Source: Varroa destructor (taxonomy: Eukaryota > Arthropoda > Arachnida > Mesostigmata > Varroidae). Taken from it: a DNA stretch of 64,000 nucleotides. The stretch is from positions 12,484,229 to 12,548,228 of the forward strand of contig NW_019211456.1 in assembly GCF_002443255.2 (NCBI RefSeq), written 5' to 3'. Under the pieces are notes generated by a model, which ran no database searches, had not been told where the DNA came from, and worked only from the letters and a program-made list of their open reading frames with translations. The position numbers and the translations under genes were made by a program. The stretch's first letter is position 1, and every line of letters begins with the position of its first letter. Positions 1 to 12,359 of this stretch are shown here, one piece after another.

Positions 1-1056
1 GGCGTTCATTATCTATTGTCAAGTTATATTCTTCGTTATATTCTTCGAGTACGGCCAAATACGATCATTATTATTAGTCTTGCCCGTTTTATAAGGTAAC
101 AAAGGAAGAAAGAACATAAAAGAAAACATGTTCACCTGCCTTGTTTAGATCAAAGAATGTAAACATCTAAAGATTTGCAGCTCATAAAATATATAATAAC
201 AGAGATATACAAGCCTATGTATATATATGTGCATTGGTAGAAAACGCTCGTAGTAATGACCAGATTTAGTTGCAGGGTAGGGAAGAATGTAGGGAATCTG
301 ATTTGAGCATCGGCCACAGGATCGGAGCTTTTGGCTAGCCTGGATGGGGTTGGACGTTTATGAAGACGGAGATCAAGGACAGCTGGCCTTGGATTCGGCC
401 TGTCGGGCGCTGGTAGGTGAGTACTCAAAGGGCCGCGGCACGTCCTGACACTAGCAACGTTTAGCTGCAGCCCCAACAATCGGTAGGATGCAACACACCA
501 TCCGCAACTGCGGACGAACACGATTGAAAAAGGAAGAAAAACAGTGACAGGAGATACCGGAAGCGGGAAAAGCGAACACGACAGACAAGTGACGATGACT
601 TCTCCACTAAACTGCCTAAACTAACAGAGTTAGAACTTTTTACTTTACAGAGAACTCTCCAGTTTTAGAGGACGATTCAATAAAGAAGTATGTGTGCCTA
701 ATGGGGTTTGTAGGCAGGAATATCTGCGCAGCGTAAAGGCCAAACTTACGTACTTAAGTATCCACAGTACGGCTCAAATAAATAGTTTTCTGTCACTCTA
801 AAATATATTACGTGTATTTGTTTATTTTTGTTCTTATTGTTTCTTTTTCCTATGAGAACCTTATATTACGGCTTAAATATTACGTCTACCCTATTTTACA
901 ACGCTAGCCTAAATGGGCACTTATTAACTAAGGCCTAATACATGCACCTTTATTTAAGGCAAAGATACAACAGCAGTATTATCAATAGTAGTGGGGATAT
1001 CAAGCCTTTGCCTTGTTAGTTCTATATCATGAAGTCCCCTGAGCGATTCTTCTATG
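1..1056. other. Non-coding stretch, no gene recognised
   Basis: AT-rich sequence interrupted by a more GC-rich patch at about 290-500. The minus strand is open for 123 codons at 150-521, but the predicted peptide has no recognisable domain and ends in a low-complexity Tyr/Ile tail read from AT-rich DNA, so I do not call it. No repeat longer than a few units is visible. Confidence 0.5.
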
Positions 1057-1127
1057 CATCTGCTGGCGGACTGCTAAGTCTCCAACTACTGGAACAAAGG
1101 CTTCTAATTCAAGTCCCGCGGTGGGAT
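1057..1127 (+). repeat. tRNA-like relic (Leu/Ser-type spacing), possible SINE head
   Basis: A box-like sequence TGGCGGACTGC at 1064-1074 departs from the RNA polymerase III A-box consensus (TRGYNNARNNG) at two positions. It is followed by a B-box-like ATTCAAGTCC at 1107-1117 that departs at its first base. The roughly 43-base spacing fits tRNAs with a long variable arm (Leu or Ser). No clean acceptor stem pairs around it, so it is not a working tRNA gene. It could be the head of a tRNA-derived SINE, a tRNA pseudogene, or chance. Confidence 0.3.
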
Positions 1128-1312
1128 ATACACCCCGCAAGACTTTCAGCTTACAAGTTTGATGTTAGTAAATGAAATACATTACGTTGCTTACAACCTA
1201 CGATGTCAAATTACGGCACAAGTCTACCTCACGTTGGTCAACCCGACGAAAATCTCCTGGTCTCTCGGAGAATCACATATGTATGTAAGACTCTACTGCC
1301 TACGCCTCATGT

Positions 1313-1341
1313 CTGTGGCTAATCCAGCATGAAATCGGAGG
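1313..1341. repeat. Dispersed repeat, copy A
   Basis: These 29 bases match 49276-49304 in the same orientation at 27 of 29 positions; the core is GTGGCTAATCCAGC and GTGAAATCGGAGG-like sequence. The flanks diverge quickly, which is typical of old interspersed elements. On the minus strand both copies can be read as a short shared peptide containing RFHAGLAT, so this could be the decayed coding end of a retroelement. The longer minus-strand open frame here (1293-1496) has no other recognisable feature. Confidence 0.6.
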
Positions 1342-1920
1342 GAAAGCTGGGGTTCGCTTAGGCAAAATGCCCCTGTGGCAACGGGACATTGTCGCAATGC
1401 CTTAGGACTCCGAACCGATAAGGGGTTGGAACAGGAACCACAATGCGGAAAGATCGATACGTTTCTTGCTTGTTGCCCCGCGCAGATTTTTTGCATCAGT
1501 GGCCTGAACCACGCTCTGCACCTTTGTCTAGCTAGCTAACCTAGGTTTCTTTTTGACGTCAGATTCGTTTTACGTTTGACGAATCGGCCTGCTTTGTTTT
1601 CCTTGCAAGTTTTAGCTGCAAGTGCATCGTGTCCAGACGCAAATAGAGAAGTGTATTACGTCTTACAGAGCCGCAAAGCACAGAACGTAGCATAATACTA
1701 ATCAGTAATAGAGACAGCGTAAACGCTTAATTCTAATAGCATATACTAACTATTTTAGATTATTTGTGTAAATTTAGAAGATACACAAATTATATTCTTT
1801 AGGATTTATTGCAATTATACCTTGTTTAAACAAAACAAGTCTTAGCCTTGCGCATTTTTTAATTATAGTTTCGATTATATTTTCGATATTCAAATATATC
1901 TAATGTATTAATAATATATC

Positions 1921-1947
1921 TATATATATATATATATATATATATAT
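1921..1947. repeat. (TA)n microsatellite
   Basis: An uninterrupted TA dinucleotide run, preceded by a short impure AT run. Confidence 0.9.
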
Positions 1948-2530
1948 CTAGAATCTATAGGATTTCGTAATAAAATTTCTATTATCGTACTAAAATAATA
2001 TAATTATTTTGTGTGATTCCGCCAAGATCAATTTCAGCTGCCTATGGAACGTTTACTTAGCTTTCCCGGATGCATACTCTATTGTTCCTGTGAGTACAAA
2101 TTGTTAATCATTGAGTCCCCCAAGATTCGAATTACTATAGCTTTCTCTAGAGATAGTGGGGTGTCAAAATAGCGAGCGTCCGTTTATGAATCACACAGAG
2201 TGCCTATTTCCGAAGCCTGTCAGAATGGGTCCACTGTGTTACGTGTCGGGTCGTGTGTCCAGTCAGCTGACTACTGAGATCCCGTATTGCCCGAGGCTAT
2301 GGAAGGTTGGACAGTGAATAAGAGGAAGAATATTTTCTGAGCTAGAGCGTGTAGGACAGCTTAAAGTAAGCCAGATTTTGAATTTTGTAGAAATGAATTC
2401 AAAAGATACATAGTCTTCTTCGTATCTGATGGTTAGATAAGAAAGTACAGGCGGAGCATGTTCGATTCGTCGCCACCCCTGGTCTATAAAAAAAAACCAG
2501 TGCCATTAAACGATTTATTGCTTCTCTTTG

Positions 2531-2563
2531 GAAAGTCATGCGTATTGTTTTACATGACTTTTC
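2531..2563. repeat. Short inverted repeat (hairpin)
   Basis: GAAAGTCATG at 2531-2540 pairs with CATGACTTTTC at 2553-2563 with one bulged T, leaving a 12-base loop. No function is evident. Confidence 0.6.
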
Positions 2564-5500
2564 GGTATGGCATGGGCATTTATTTTAATGCATTGAATAG
2601 GCTACGGCCTGTGCTTTAAGGAAAAAGTATAAACATATATGCGATTATTGTCTTTCCTTCCAGTTAGATAGTTGACGCCAAAACCTATAAACGCCTATTT
2701 TGAGAACAGATTAAACTAAATACAGTCAATTACAGTGAACTCTCGGGTCGAGAAGAAGAATATTCATTACAACTAATGGTGCTGCAATGACCAATATTGT
2801 CTATTTTTTTTTTTTCGTTTGGCCTGGGTCCGACGTTAAGCATTGAGCGCTGTGCGACTGTGCCAATTATACGGCTTCGTAAGGTTCACGACTTTATGCC
2901 TTGTAGATTGTGTACACTGCTCATGTTATGATTTTTAATAGTAGTAATCACGTGTGTGAGCCTTAACTGATGACGTATATGATCTGCTACCTCAAACCCG
3001 GCGTGTTAATCCTAGAAGTTCGGACTCGGGCATGGACAAACAGACTTTTTTTCGTTGTTTCTCGTTGTTTGGTGCCGGGAGCCAGCCGCCAGTCTGATGA
3101 AATGCTCAACAGGGATACCGGACGTAAAGCTGAGGCACGCTATCTATAGCCGTAAATGGACAAAGTTTATATATAATGAGTCTCGGCTGTCTGCATTGAT
3201 ATTAGGCAGAGAGCAACACTTTCTAAGAAGAAGTAACAAAAACGGTTATGAATAGACACGCAGCAATAAAAGAGCCTTAGGCCTTGGAGTATTCAACAAT
3301 AGAAACCTATAGATGTCATGTCTCATGTATTTGCTTATGAGTGAATAAAAGATCACCTTGAAAAAAGATGGGCCTATGGACTTCGCCCTTGCCATGAAAC
3401 GAAGTCAATGTGAGATCGATCGATCTGATATTTGCAAAAAATAACTTACACAACAGCAAATTATTAGATTACCCAGATTTTAGGCGCAATAATGGAAGAA
3501 ATTTCATATATCTATGGACGACAAAAGCCCCCCTATAGCAGTCATTGCCTAAGCGCGCGTCGATTCCTACGCAGATATTGTAGTTAACGGTGGATGCACC
3601 GAGATTCCGCTCTGCGAGACAGGGTGCGTCCGTAAAAACAAGAGTAAAAAAGCTTGAGTTAACCTGATGGGGAAGCGAAGGATCTAACTGTGGACAACTA
3701 ATATCGTTCAATGTGTATTGGGTCGCTGAAGCTCGACAAGATCCGAATAAAAATGGAATATCTGAATAATCATGGAAAAAAATCATTAGACATTGATGCT
3801 GAAGCTTTGTTTTTGTTTTTAACAAGGCACGCCTTTAAATTAAATTTAATTAATTATTAACGAAAACATTGTTTAGTGTTGAAGAGAGCTAATGAACAAC
3901 TGATTTTTTAGTTATAAAATACCATACACATTAATACAGTACTTATGCTGCGGTTAAAGTGTTATGATGCAACTCTCAAAAAGAGTTACGTGGGTCGGAG
4001 ACAAAGGATAGAAGCACAAGCACAGACGCTCACAATCTAAAACATAAGAGGGCATATCATTGTCTGATCTCTGATGGACATGTAACAAGTATGAGTTACA
4101 CTGTACTCAACTAAGATACAGCTAAAGGCGGGTGCAACAAGACTGGCAAACAAAACACAAGCATCTTTTCCCTTAGTCTGCTCCTAAATTAATTACTGTT
4201 TTTCATTATCAAACGGAGAAAATCTGCGAGTCCTTCAGAGACGCGAGTGCGAGTTTCGTGATGGGCCACGGACCACCAACATAACGACAACAACAAGATT
4301 TATTCATTTGTTAACGTTAACTGATAGCAACATGGCACACGAGAAGCAGGGATCATCTTATCAGCGCGCTATATATGGAGAAATGTGTGCCGCAAGCATG
4401 TAGTATCTGTTCGATTTCTCTACAGCCTCTACTGTGTTTCGTTCGAGGTTTCGACGACTAGAACGGAGCTGGTGTGCGCTCTTACAACTTGTAGTGCAAT
4501 ATCGTTTGTCTCTTCGATTCTCGCAATGATCGCCTGCATAAGGACGATAGAGAAGCTAACGGACAAAAGTCCATCCCGAAGTGACACTGTATGGGACTAT
4601 ATTTGTTCAGAGTACTGAGTATTGGCAATACATTGATTGTGTTATTTACGTATCGGTTAATATCCTTGTAACCAATCTAGACGTTAGACACGTGAGTGGT
4701 GGGCATGACGAAAGGGAATGACATCGTCTCGGCAGCTGGCCGTGCATGTATGTAATGCAAACTGAGTTATGTATTTGCTAGTTGTTTTTTTCTGTGGCTC
4801 GTTTCATGTTCGTTATCAACCTAATAGGTAATGAAATATACCTACATCTATCTCTTATTAACAAATGAGAATATTTAGCAATTTGTTTGTTTTAGAGCAC
4901 ATAGAATTTATGGCAAGGTGGCAGTTCTAAGCCACTAAGAATCACCAGGGCATACCTGGCGGTTGGAAGTTTTGTTTTCGAGAACATTTATTATGAGAAT
5001 AATAAAAAGCGTTCAAGACCATGTGAATTTGTAATGGACTTGAAAACTGCTACCAAGAGAGACGATGATCGAACAACCACGCAAGCTTAATACGCTTCGT
5101 ACTGGTAGATTCTAGTGTCCCTAGTCAGTTAATATGAAGATAACATGAAATAAATAGGGTTTTCATCAATTAAAGGTAGGCCATGCTTCTAATGAACATG
5201 GCTCTACTATAGGAAATACTTCAGAGAGATCTCGTGTAACTTCATAATACTTGATTGTTCCGTTTCAGAATGAGGGTATCGTCTAAAGAGGTCTTTGAAC
5301 ACCTTTTTCTGAGGACGTGCTTTAAATCCACAGAAGAACGTGACATCGATGAGACCCGCTAAAATTGCTGCAATCTTAGAGTCTGAGTGCAGGGCTCAAA
5401 ACTGGACTTGGTGTAAAGAAACCACGTACGCACTTGAAGAAGTGGCTATAGTCGACGTCTCTTGATATCTACATCACTCTTAATAGTAGCATATAAAAAT

Positions 5501-6379
5501 TTCCCCGATACACGTTTTTCTATATACGCCATTTTACGTTACTTTACTAAATAGTGTACCTTAAAGGTCTGCCAAAATATGAACTGTTATCAAATATTAG
5601 TTAATACTAAGTGTGTAGGTTCCAAATTGTAAGAATTACGAAATTAATTCGTAGAGAAAGACTGTGTGAAAGTCAGAAAAGTTATCTGGATTTAAAAGAC
5701 AGGTATTTTAAAGAGAAATTCAATAATTCGGGTTGCATGTGACTACTTAATTTTGACACGATCCATCGTGCAGCTCATCTCGCCTGAGATATCATTACAT
5801 TATGTATTCCAGGTTTATAAGAATAGGGTGGCAATATGGTTCCCATGTTCTAATAGCTTGCGTACCCATGAACGTAAAACTGGAAAGAAGTGGGATTGCC
5901 AGCTTGAGAAAATTTAGGACGGATGATATTAATAATTGGAAAGACTAGACTCACACACTCATAGATTTTGTTGTGTCATGTGGGTCAACAAGCCCCAGTG
6001 ACGGTAGATGTGTGTAGGGACATAGCGTTGCGTGTGCAGTATATCATGCGACAAACTACGATGGTCCCTGGTCATCAACAGACTCGTAATTTAACTCGCT
6101 GTCTTTCTCCTACTAATATCTCATCATTTTATTGATGAATGTCTAACCAAAGTTATTTCAGGTGAATATTTGACGCTAAAAACAGTTACTGCATGCACAT
6201 GCATGTTCCTAGGGTAGCCAAAGGACGCTCCTAAGTTTTGGCTTCCTCATAAAATCTAAAGTTTCCCTAACTTCTTATTTTTATCGCAAGATATTTTCAA
6301 TAAACTTTCTGGGCGAAACAGCGCATAGAAGTCTATGCTCGTTAAGAACTAGTTAATTATGCCAGCAATGCTATACACA

Positions 6380-6406
6380 TTTTAAGGTCTTAGAAAGACC
6401 TTAAAA
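6380..6406. repeat. Perfect 12-bp hairpin
   Basis: TTTTAAGGTCTT at 6380-6391 is the exact reverse complement of 6395-6406, with a 3-base loop AGA. The tight loop favours a cruciform or RNA hairpin. It is not obviously part of a larger element. Confidence 0.75.
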
Positions 6407-8993
6407 GGTACGTTTCTCAGCGGCATTCAATATACGAAGCTATCAAAATACTACAACAAATTTCTGTGGACCCGATCTCGTTACGTGATTGTCAGTGCAC
6501 TCGGAAGTGTGAACGGCTGGCATGTCTAATGGGTATGAAGGCATTTAGATTTGATTGCCAAAGTTCATGTGGGCCTGCACGGAGGTTCACTAATCCTGCA
6601 GGATTTCCGAACAAAAAGGTGTAAGTCCACTTTGACTAAAATCGATAACATGTACAGTTTTTATATGAAAACTAAACTAGCGAATTAATAAGTTTTTTTT
6701 TTGCGATAGAACTACAAGTTGACCTAAATTGTTTTTGGATGGCTTGGACAAATTGAGCCTTTTTTATTTTACGGCAGCAACATATACTGAAATTCACTTA
6801 AGTCTTTTCGCGCAGAAAACTTTATATTTTGCTACGTTTGTGGTCCCCTGAGCTAACCTTTGGAGTGGTGATGCTGCTCTCTCGAGACAGGCTGTCAGGA
6901 ATATAAGGACACTCGTAAACTATACAAAATTCAAAATCGACAACGCATGGACCAACGTTTTTCCACTAAAATGCGTCATATATGTGGCTCGAAAGCCACA
7001 CCTCTGGTTTTTACATGGTGCAAGATAACATATAATAAAGAAGATATAATGTCATAGTCAGGAAGCTGTTGTCATTAGAATTAAAGTTTGGAGCACTTTT
7101 TTGTTGGCCAAGATTACAGAGTATTACTTCTACTTCAATTGTATACATTAGTTTTAGTTTAGCCTCAACTTGAGTACTCTCAAGTACGATATTGTACTTT
7201 GGGCATTAGAGAGAATAAACTAAGGAAAGCACGAACCATCTACATAATTTAGGTAATCTCAATTGTTTATAAAAACCAAATATCGCCGAAGAGTCGTGTC
7301 AGTGTTACAACCCTAAACAAACCCTAAAAGCAGCGAAAAAATGTTTTGCGAGTTACTGCCAGGGGGCTAAGGCAAGTCATCCTACGATGTTTCCGCTAGA
7401 TTTGGCAACCGACTGAGCAAAGAATTTTGGTAAGCAGTAGATGCTGACGGTAACTTGACAGCAAAAATCACATTCAGGCAATGCTGAACGCACTTATTTT
7501 ACGTTAAAGGTCACCTGGCTCCGCTGGCTGATTGAAAAGTGTCACGTACTTACATGCAACACCGATATTTAAAAACAAATAACTTGTGTTTAATTTCAAT
7601 AAGCGATTCCACGTCGCAGTAACCTGAGCATTTCCTGCCATATTAATTGAAATTTGATAAATATACACTCTATAGAATGGTGAGGCTAGGGTTAGGAAGT
7701 TCAGAAAATCCCAAACAAAAAAATGTGTCCTGTGTAAAACAAGGGCTGTACGCTATCTTCCTGATGAGATGTAAGGACAAATACCTATAAGTCTCAAACA
7801 CAAAACTGATATAACTTACCGTTAATCCATCATTACCTGGCATCTAAAGCACATTCTGTTTTTGCGTATAATTATACTTCTGCCGCTATAAGCGCTCATT
7901 TCGATACTGAAGCCTATGTGTGTGTATGTAGTATTTTTGAACACGAGAACCGTGAAGCGCCGAAATAAAGATAACTGCGAAATTTAAGGATGAACATTCG
8001 TTTCATTGGCCACAAGTGTTTTGACCTGGAGGACAAGGCGTTCTAACAACTGCGGCGGACTACACTATTAATAAAAAAGCAAAACGGGGTAGCCATCTTG
8101 TGAAAGATGAACTTGCGTTGCTCCGGATACAACAGTCTCTGAGAAATATAACGGAGCGCATTTCTCGCTAGCAAAGGTACATATCCGGGTTTCCTTTTCA
8201 GGTAATAGAAGCATATGCTTTTATTGTTCAGTGCTTCTTTGATCCGTGATATACTAACGCTGATATACCAGGTAACACCTAGCACTCTTCCCGTCTAAAT
8301 GATATATCACGGCTTCTTCTGCCGACTATCCCACGTGACATTAATTATACTACAAATGCTACCAATAATCGATTTTAGTTCTTTTCGATATTTGAAGAGT
8401 ATTTTGAATGTGGCTGTTAGACATATTCTGACATTGGCACCTCTACCTTGGAAATGGCAACCTTATAAAGAGTAAAATTTAGCCCACAATTTACATTGCC
8501 TGTTATTTAACTTATGTCCATTAGTTTTACCGTAACGATGCGATTTAGCGTATTATGGAAAGTTATCAATTAACTTTCCATATTAGAAAGATTCATCTGA
8601 TACCTTGAGCTTTTATGCTAAAGGCTGCTACAAAAGGCTGCTAACTTCCGCCAAATCGTGCTCAACGTCGAAGTATACAGATATTTGTGAATTACGCCTC
8701 GAGCCTTGCTGGTGTAAATACATTCAGTGAGAACTCCAGCTATGCACGGCTTTATTGTCCAGTAACCAGTCGGCCTGCCGGTTTGACAACGGTCACCTCT
8801 GAAGTCATCTTTCGTTGTATCTACAGCCGTGGTCAGTTTCTGATTCCCCAAATGGTAACACTTCCACCTCCAATTCGATTGACCAATCCTCGTTATTTTT
8901 AAAAGCGGCCATTAATCGGCAAAACCCTACGTCAAAGCGCTAAATCTCTGAGCCCTCCAAAAGCTTCTTTACGCGCGTCGCCCTTGCGGACTG
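6407..8993. other. Non-coding stretch
   Basis: Contains the hairpin at 8554-8582. Open frames at 8043-8285 (minus) and 8618-8902 (both strands) are short, overlap in several frames and show no recognisable domain. Confidence 0.5.
8554..8582. repeat. Perfect 12-bp hairpin
   Basis: TATGGAAAGTTA at 8554-8565 pairs exactly with TAACTTTCCATA at 8571-8582 around a 5-base loop TCAAT. Confidence 0.75.
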
Positions 8994-9035
8994 CTCTCTC
9001 TCTCTCTCTCTCTCTCCCTCCCTCCCTCCCTCCCT
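8994..9035. repeat. Compound microsatellite (CT)n-(CCCT)n
   Basis: A CT dinucleotide run at 8994-9016 passes directly into a CCCT tetranucleotide run at 9016-9035. This makes a strong polypyrimidine/polypurine tract of about 40 bases that could adopt triplex (H-DNA) structure. Confidence 0.9.
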
Positions 9036-10360
9036 TTCTAACCCCTAGGAGAGAAAGATAGGTATGATAATCTTTGCCCTCCTCTGTCCCCCTCCAGGTA
9101 CGGGCTACCTATGTAGTCTCAGCCATCAGTCTAACTTCGAACAAAGGGAATTCCCCGAATAGACGGTCTCTAGTTTGACAGGGCTTTGATCAGTATGAAA
9201 ACGACGCAATCAATGCTGCACTCAGAATTACGCGGCTAGAAGCATTGAGCAACTAGCCCCTAGCTTACAGTAGTATGGCGGCTTTTGATAAGCGTTCAGG
9301 TGGATGAACGACTAGGCGGTGTTCGTGCATCAGCGATTACGATAACTCTACGCATTACGATATCAGTACACGACAGATTTCGCGAGAAAGAAAGAAAAGA
9401 GGGGGGCAGCTTAGACAGCGCGTAGACGATAGCAATTTGAGATGGGAAACGAAAAAAGACCGTGGATTCGAACGACAGAAACAAAGGAGAATGGTTGGGA
9501 TGACGATGATGACTTTACGCGAGGCTGCCCAGCTTCGTCGGTGGTTGATTGTTATCACTGATCAACTCTGTAATGAGAATTCGGCTTTCATGTGTGGGGT
9601 TTGAGCGGTGTCCCCCTTCGGACTTTATAGATATATCCTACGAACGATAGGTGCGACAGGAAAAGGGAACTGGAAGATTGGACGAGATGGGAATAGTGAG
9701 AGAAGCGGTTTGCGGCAATGCCAAATTTTACCAATCATTTGCATACGTTCTCGCTGCCTAGAGACGCTGATTATTGTATTTTTTTCGTACGATCGTATCC
9801 TAAACGCACATGCGCGTCTAGAAGCCCACATTCAAATACATGGGCAGCAGTTACTTGTAATTACAAATTGTCCCTTGAGTTAAATCACGTAAGTGTTATC
9901 CTACTTGTTTCTTTTTTCCCTATACCCGCTCTTTTCTTCTAGAGACCCTTCGCTGTTGTCGTAATGCAATTTTTGTCTACTTCATCTACTTGTGTACGTA
10001 TTTTCTAAGCTTTTCCTTCTTATATATACGCTATGTGGGGCTAGAAAACACTAAACATTACTAGGTTAAACGATCGATGTTAATATTTTTTGCTAGATCT
10101 GGCTGTGGTTTTTTTTTTATTACCTTGTCGAATAGGCATTAACATTAGAAGGAAGGCTGTAAATAGGTGGCAAGTGCAATATGCCTAATGATAAGGAACA
10201 GAACCACCAGAACGTGCTATTGACATCACAGTGCGTATAACTTGAGGAAGAACATACTTTTACGTAGAATTAATTTTAAGTATGCATTAAACTGACAAAT
10301 CAACGTCTGTGTCCGTTAGCTATAATCCACATCTTGATCCCTTTCTATATTATTGGTTCT
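9036..10360. other. Non-coding stretch before the first gap
   Basis: Several short overlapping open frames at 9296-9942 occur on both strands in the same DNA and share no recognisable motif. The rest is AT-rich with poly-T runs. Confidence 0.5.
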
Positions 10361-10460
10361 NNNNNNNNNNNNNNNNNNNNNNNNNNNNNNNNNNNNNNNN
10401 NNNNNNNNNNNNNNNNNNNNNNNNNNNNNNNNNNNNNNNNNNNNNNNNNNNNNNNNNNNN
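10361..10460. other. Assembly gap (100 N)
   Basis: Exactly 100 N, the conventional placeholder for a scaffold gap of unknown length. Open frames that cross it are artefacts. Confidence 0.98.
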
Positions 10461-11474
10461 ATATATAACATTGCCCGTACCATCGTTTCGTTACATTTAT
10501 TTCAGTTATACCAGTACTGATTAGATAATTATGTACGCACAACATCTTGAAAATATTTTTGATGGGATAATTTTGAAATAGCCTTAAATGTGAAAACCCA
10601 GACATCATAGGTTTCCGTCACAGTCGACCTTTAATTTGGAAATCGTTGTTGTTCAGGCGGCCCTATTTTGGGCTGTTTGACCTCGTGGCTCCTAACAAAC
10701 TAACCCAAGAAACTGGAAGCACTACTCATCGCTTTAAGCAGGATGCCAAGAGACAAAAGCTATTCTTGTGTTTGAGTCTATGCACAATGTAAATACATCG
10801 TTGAATGAAATCAATAAAAAAATAGAACTAAGAGACCAAAACGACCGACTCTGCATCGAATATGAAATACACGGAATAGTGGGTAGTATTGTCTGCAATC
10901 ATGCCTATCAAAACACAGCCAAATAATTCAGGCTTAGCAGACGTTATAATGCAATCATTTTCCCATTGTATGCACTTCTGCAGCTTATTTTTTTTGCAAA
11001 ACTTTGAATTTACAATGATGTTGGACGAAAAATTGCGTTGAGTAACTTCTGATATAACACAGTTTTGCCCCTGAAATGGCGGCTAAAATCAACATGCTTT
11101 TTCCGCTAAGCACCATATCGATCCAATAAGTGCCGATCACTCAGCACGTGCTACAATAACTGACCAAAATCATCATCGCCAAATAGAAATATCGCTTACG
11201 ATTTCTGCGTATATTGATAACTAGCACTTTTAATCGAACCAAGTTTTAGATACTTGTTGATACGTACCAATTAAATAGAGTCTATACGTTAATGCCCCGT
11301 AGTATTTATTTAGAAAGCGACGCTATTGGGTACGTATGCATATATACCGCTCTGTGAGCGCGGACAGCGGCGCTGTCAAAAGTCGTCAATTTTTTCTCAC
11401 AATATCGTAATCTACTCAATGAAGCATAAAAATAAGGTCACTTCCTAAAGAAAAGTCTTTGTCTTTCATTCTTC
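10461..11474. other. Non-coding stretch
   Basis: AT-rich sequence after the first gap. I see no gene, repeat array or transposon signature. Confidence 0.5.
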
Positions 11475-11498
11475 CTCTCTCTCTCTCTCTCTCTCTCT
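11475..11498. repeat. (CT)n microsatellite
   Basis: An uninterrupted CT run. On the minus strand it would read as an Arg/Glu repeat, a common source of false low-complexity protein calls. Confidence 0.9.
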
Positions 11499-11575
11499 TT
11501 CGCTTGAACCTTCTTCGTAACTTTCTGAGGGAATTTTGGAGCGACGCCCACTCAGAATGACGGCAGGCCCGCTGC

Positions 11576-11590
11576 AGTAGTAGTAGTAGT
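11576..11590. repeat. (AGT)5 microsatellite
   Basis: Five perfect trinucleotide units at the start of a relatively GC-rich patch (about 11570-11850). That patch is open in several frames on both strands but has no recognised domain. Confidence 0.85.
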
Positions 11591-12202
11591 TTAACGTGGC
11601 GCACGTGACTTGCATAAGCGCCGTGGCTTTTTGCGTTCTTTACCGCCAGCATTCACCGCCGTGCGGCTGTCGGCTATTGATCCTCGACGTGTCTTTTCGT
11701 TACTGCTTCGAAAGCCCGTTAACCTATCGCCTCGTTCGCCATACGGGCTCGGGCTGGCCATGCCTTCCTGAACACGTTTGGCGCAGACACGTCTCTCGAA
11801 GGCCTGCGAGGTACATCTAGCACAAGCAAAGCGGGCTATCCTATTGGGGCAATGAGAGTAGCAGCAAGCACTTAACATTCTAACCATCACAACTTTCCTT
11901 GGGATAGGTAGATAGATGTTATATTATTTTCTGAGAAAACGTACAGGTTTATATGTATTAAAAGAGCCATCAGCGCTTAAAAAGACGACTTGCGACTCAC
12001 GACGTTCTAATAAAATGCTTAACGGTATCTTTATCAATGGACGTACAGAATCGCGGAGAGATATCCTTTTCAAATATGCAGTAGTTTCTATGTGTCGCTG
12101 TGACGGGTATCAATTATTAAAGCCTCAAAACCCAATGCCCAATTGAATTATAATTTAATCTAATTTAATAAGCGGATCCCAGACTTAAGATTCTGCCAAA
12201 TG

Positions 12203-12234
<32 letters not shown>
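12203..12234. repeat. (ATT)n microsatellite
   Basis: About ten uninterrupted ATT units. Confidence 0.9.
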
Positions 12235-12319
12235 GGATGTACTAGTCATTAGCCACGATAGGCCCATTTTGAAAAGCTTGCCGTTTAGCTTTGACCCTAA
12301 TTGGGTAAAGTTTATAATA

Positions 12320-12359
12320 CGACAAATGGAGTAGTTTAAACTTTAGTTGACATTTGTCG
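12320..12359. repeat. Inverted repeat with 22-base loop
   Basis: CGACAAATG at 12320-12328 pairs exactly with CATTTGTCG at 12351-12359. The loop contains the smaller palindrome AGTTTAAACT. The arms are too short for a typical animal microRNA precursor. Confidence 0.55.

Larger units (their letters stand above)
1342..6379. other. Non-coding stretch with one microsatellite and one hairpin
   Basis: Apart from the TA repeat at 1921-1947 and the hairpin at 2531-2563, I see no gene or mobile element here. The longest open stretch is 118 codons on the minus strand (3469-3825); its peptide has no domain I recognise. The sequence is AT-rich with scattered poly-T runs. Confidence 0.5.

Noticed and set aside
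10309..10608. Open frames on both strands across the first N block
   Set aside because: They exist only because N is translated as X; the true sequence is unknown.
11416..11652. Arg/Glu-rich minus-strand protein
   Set aside because: The charged run is a translation of the CT microsatellite.
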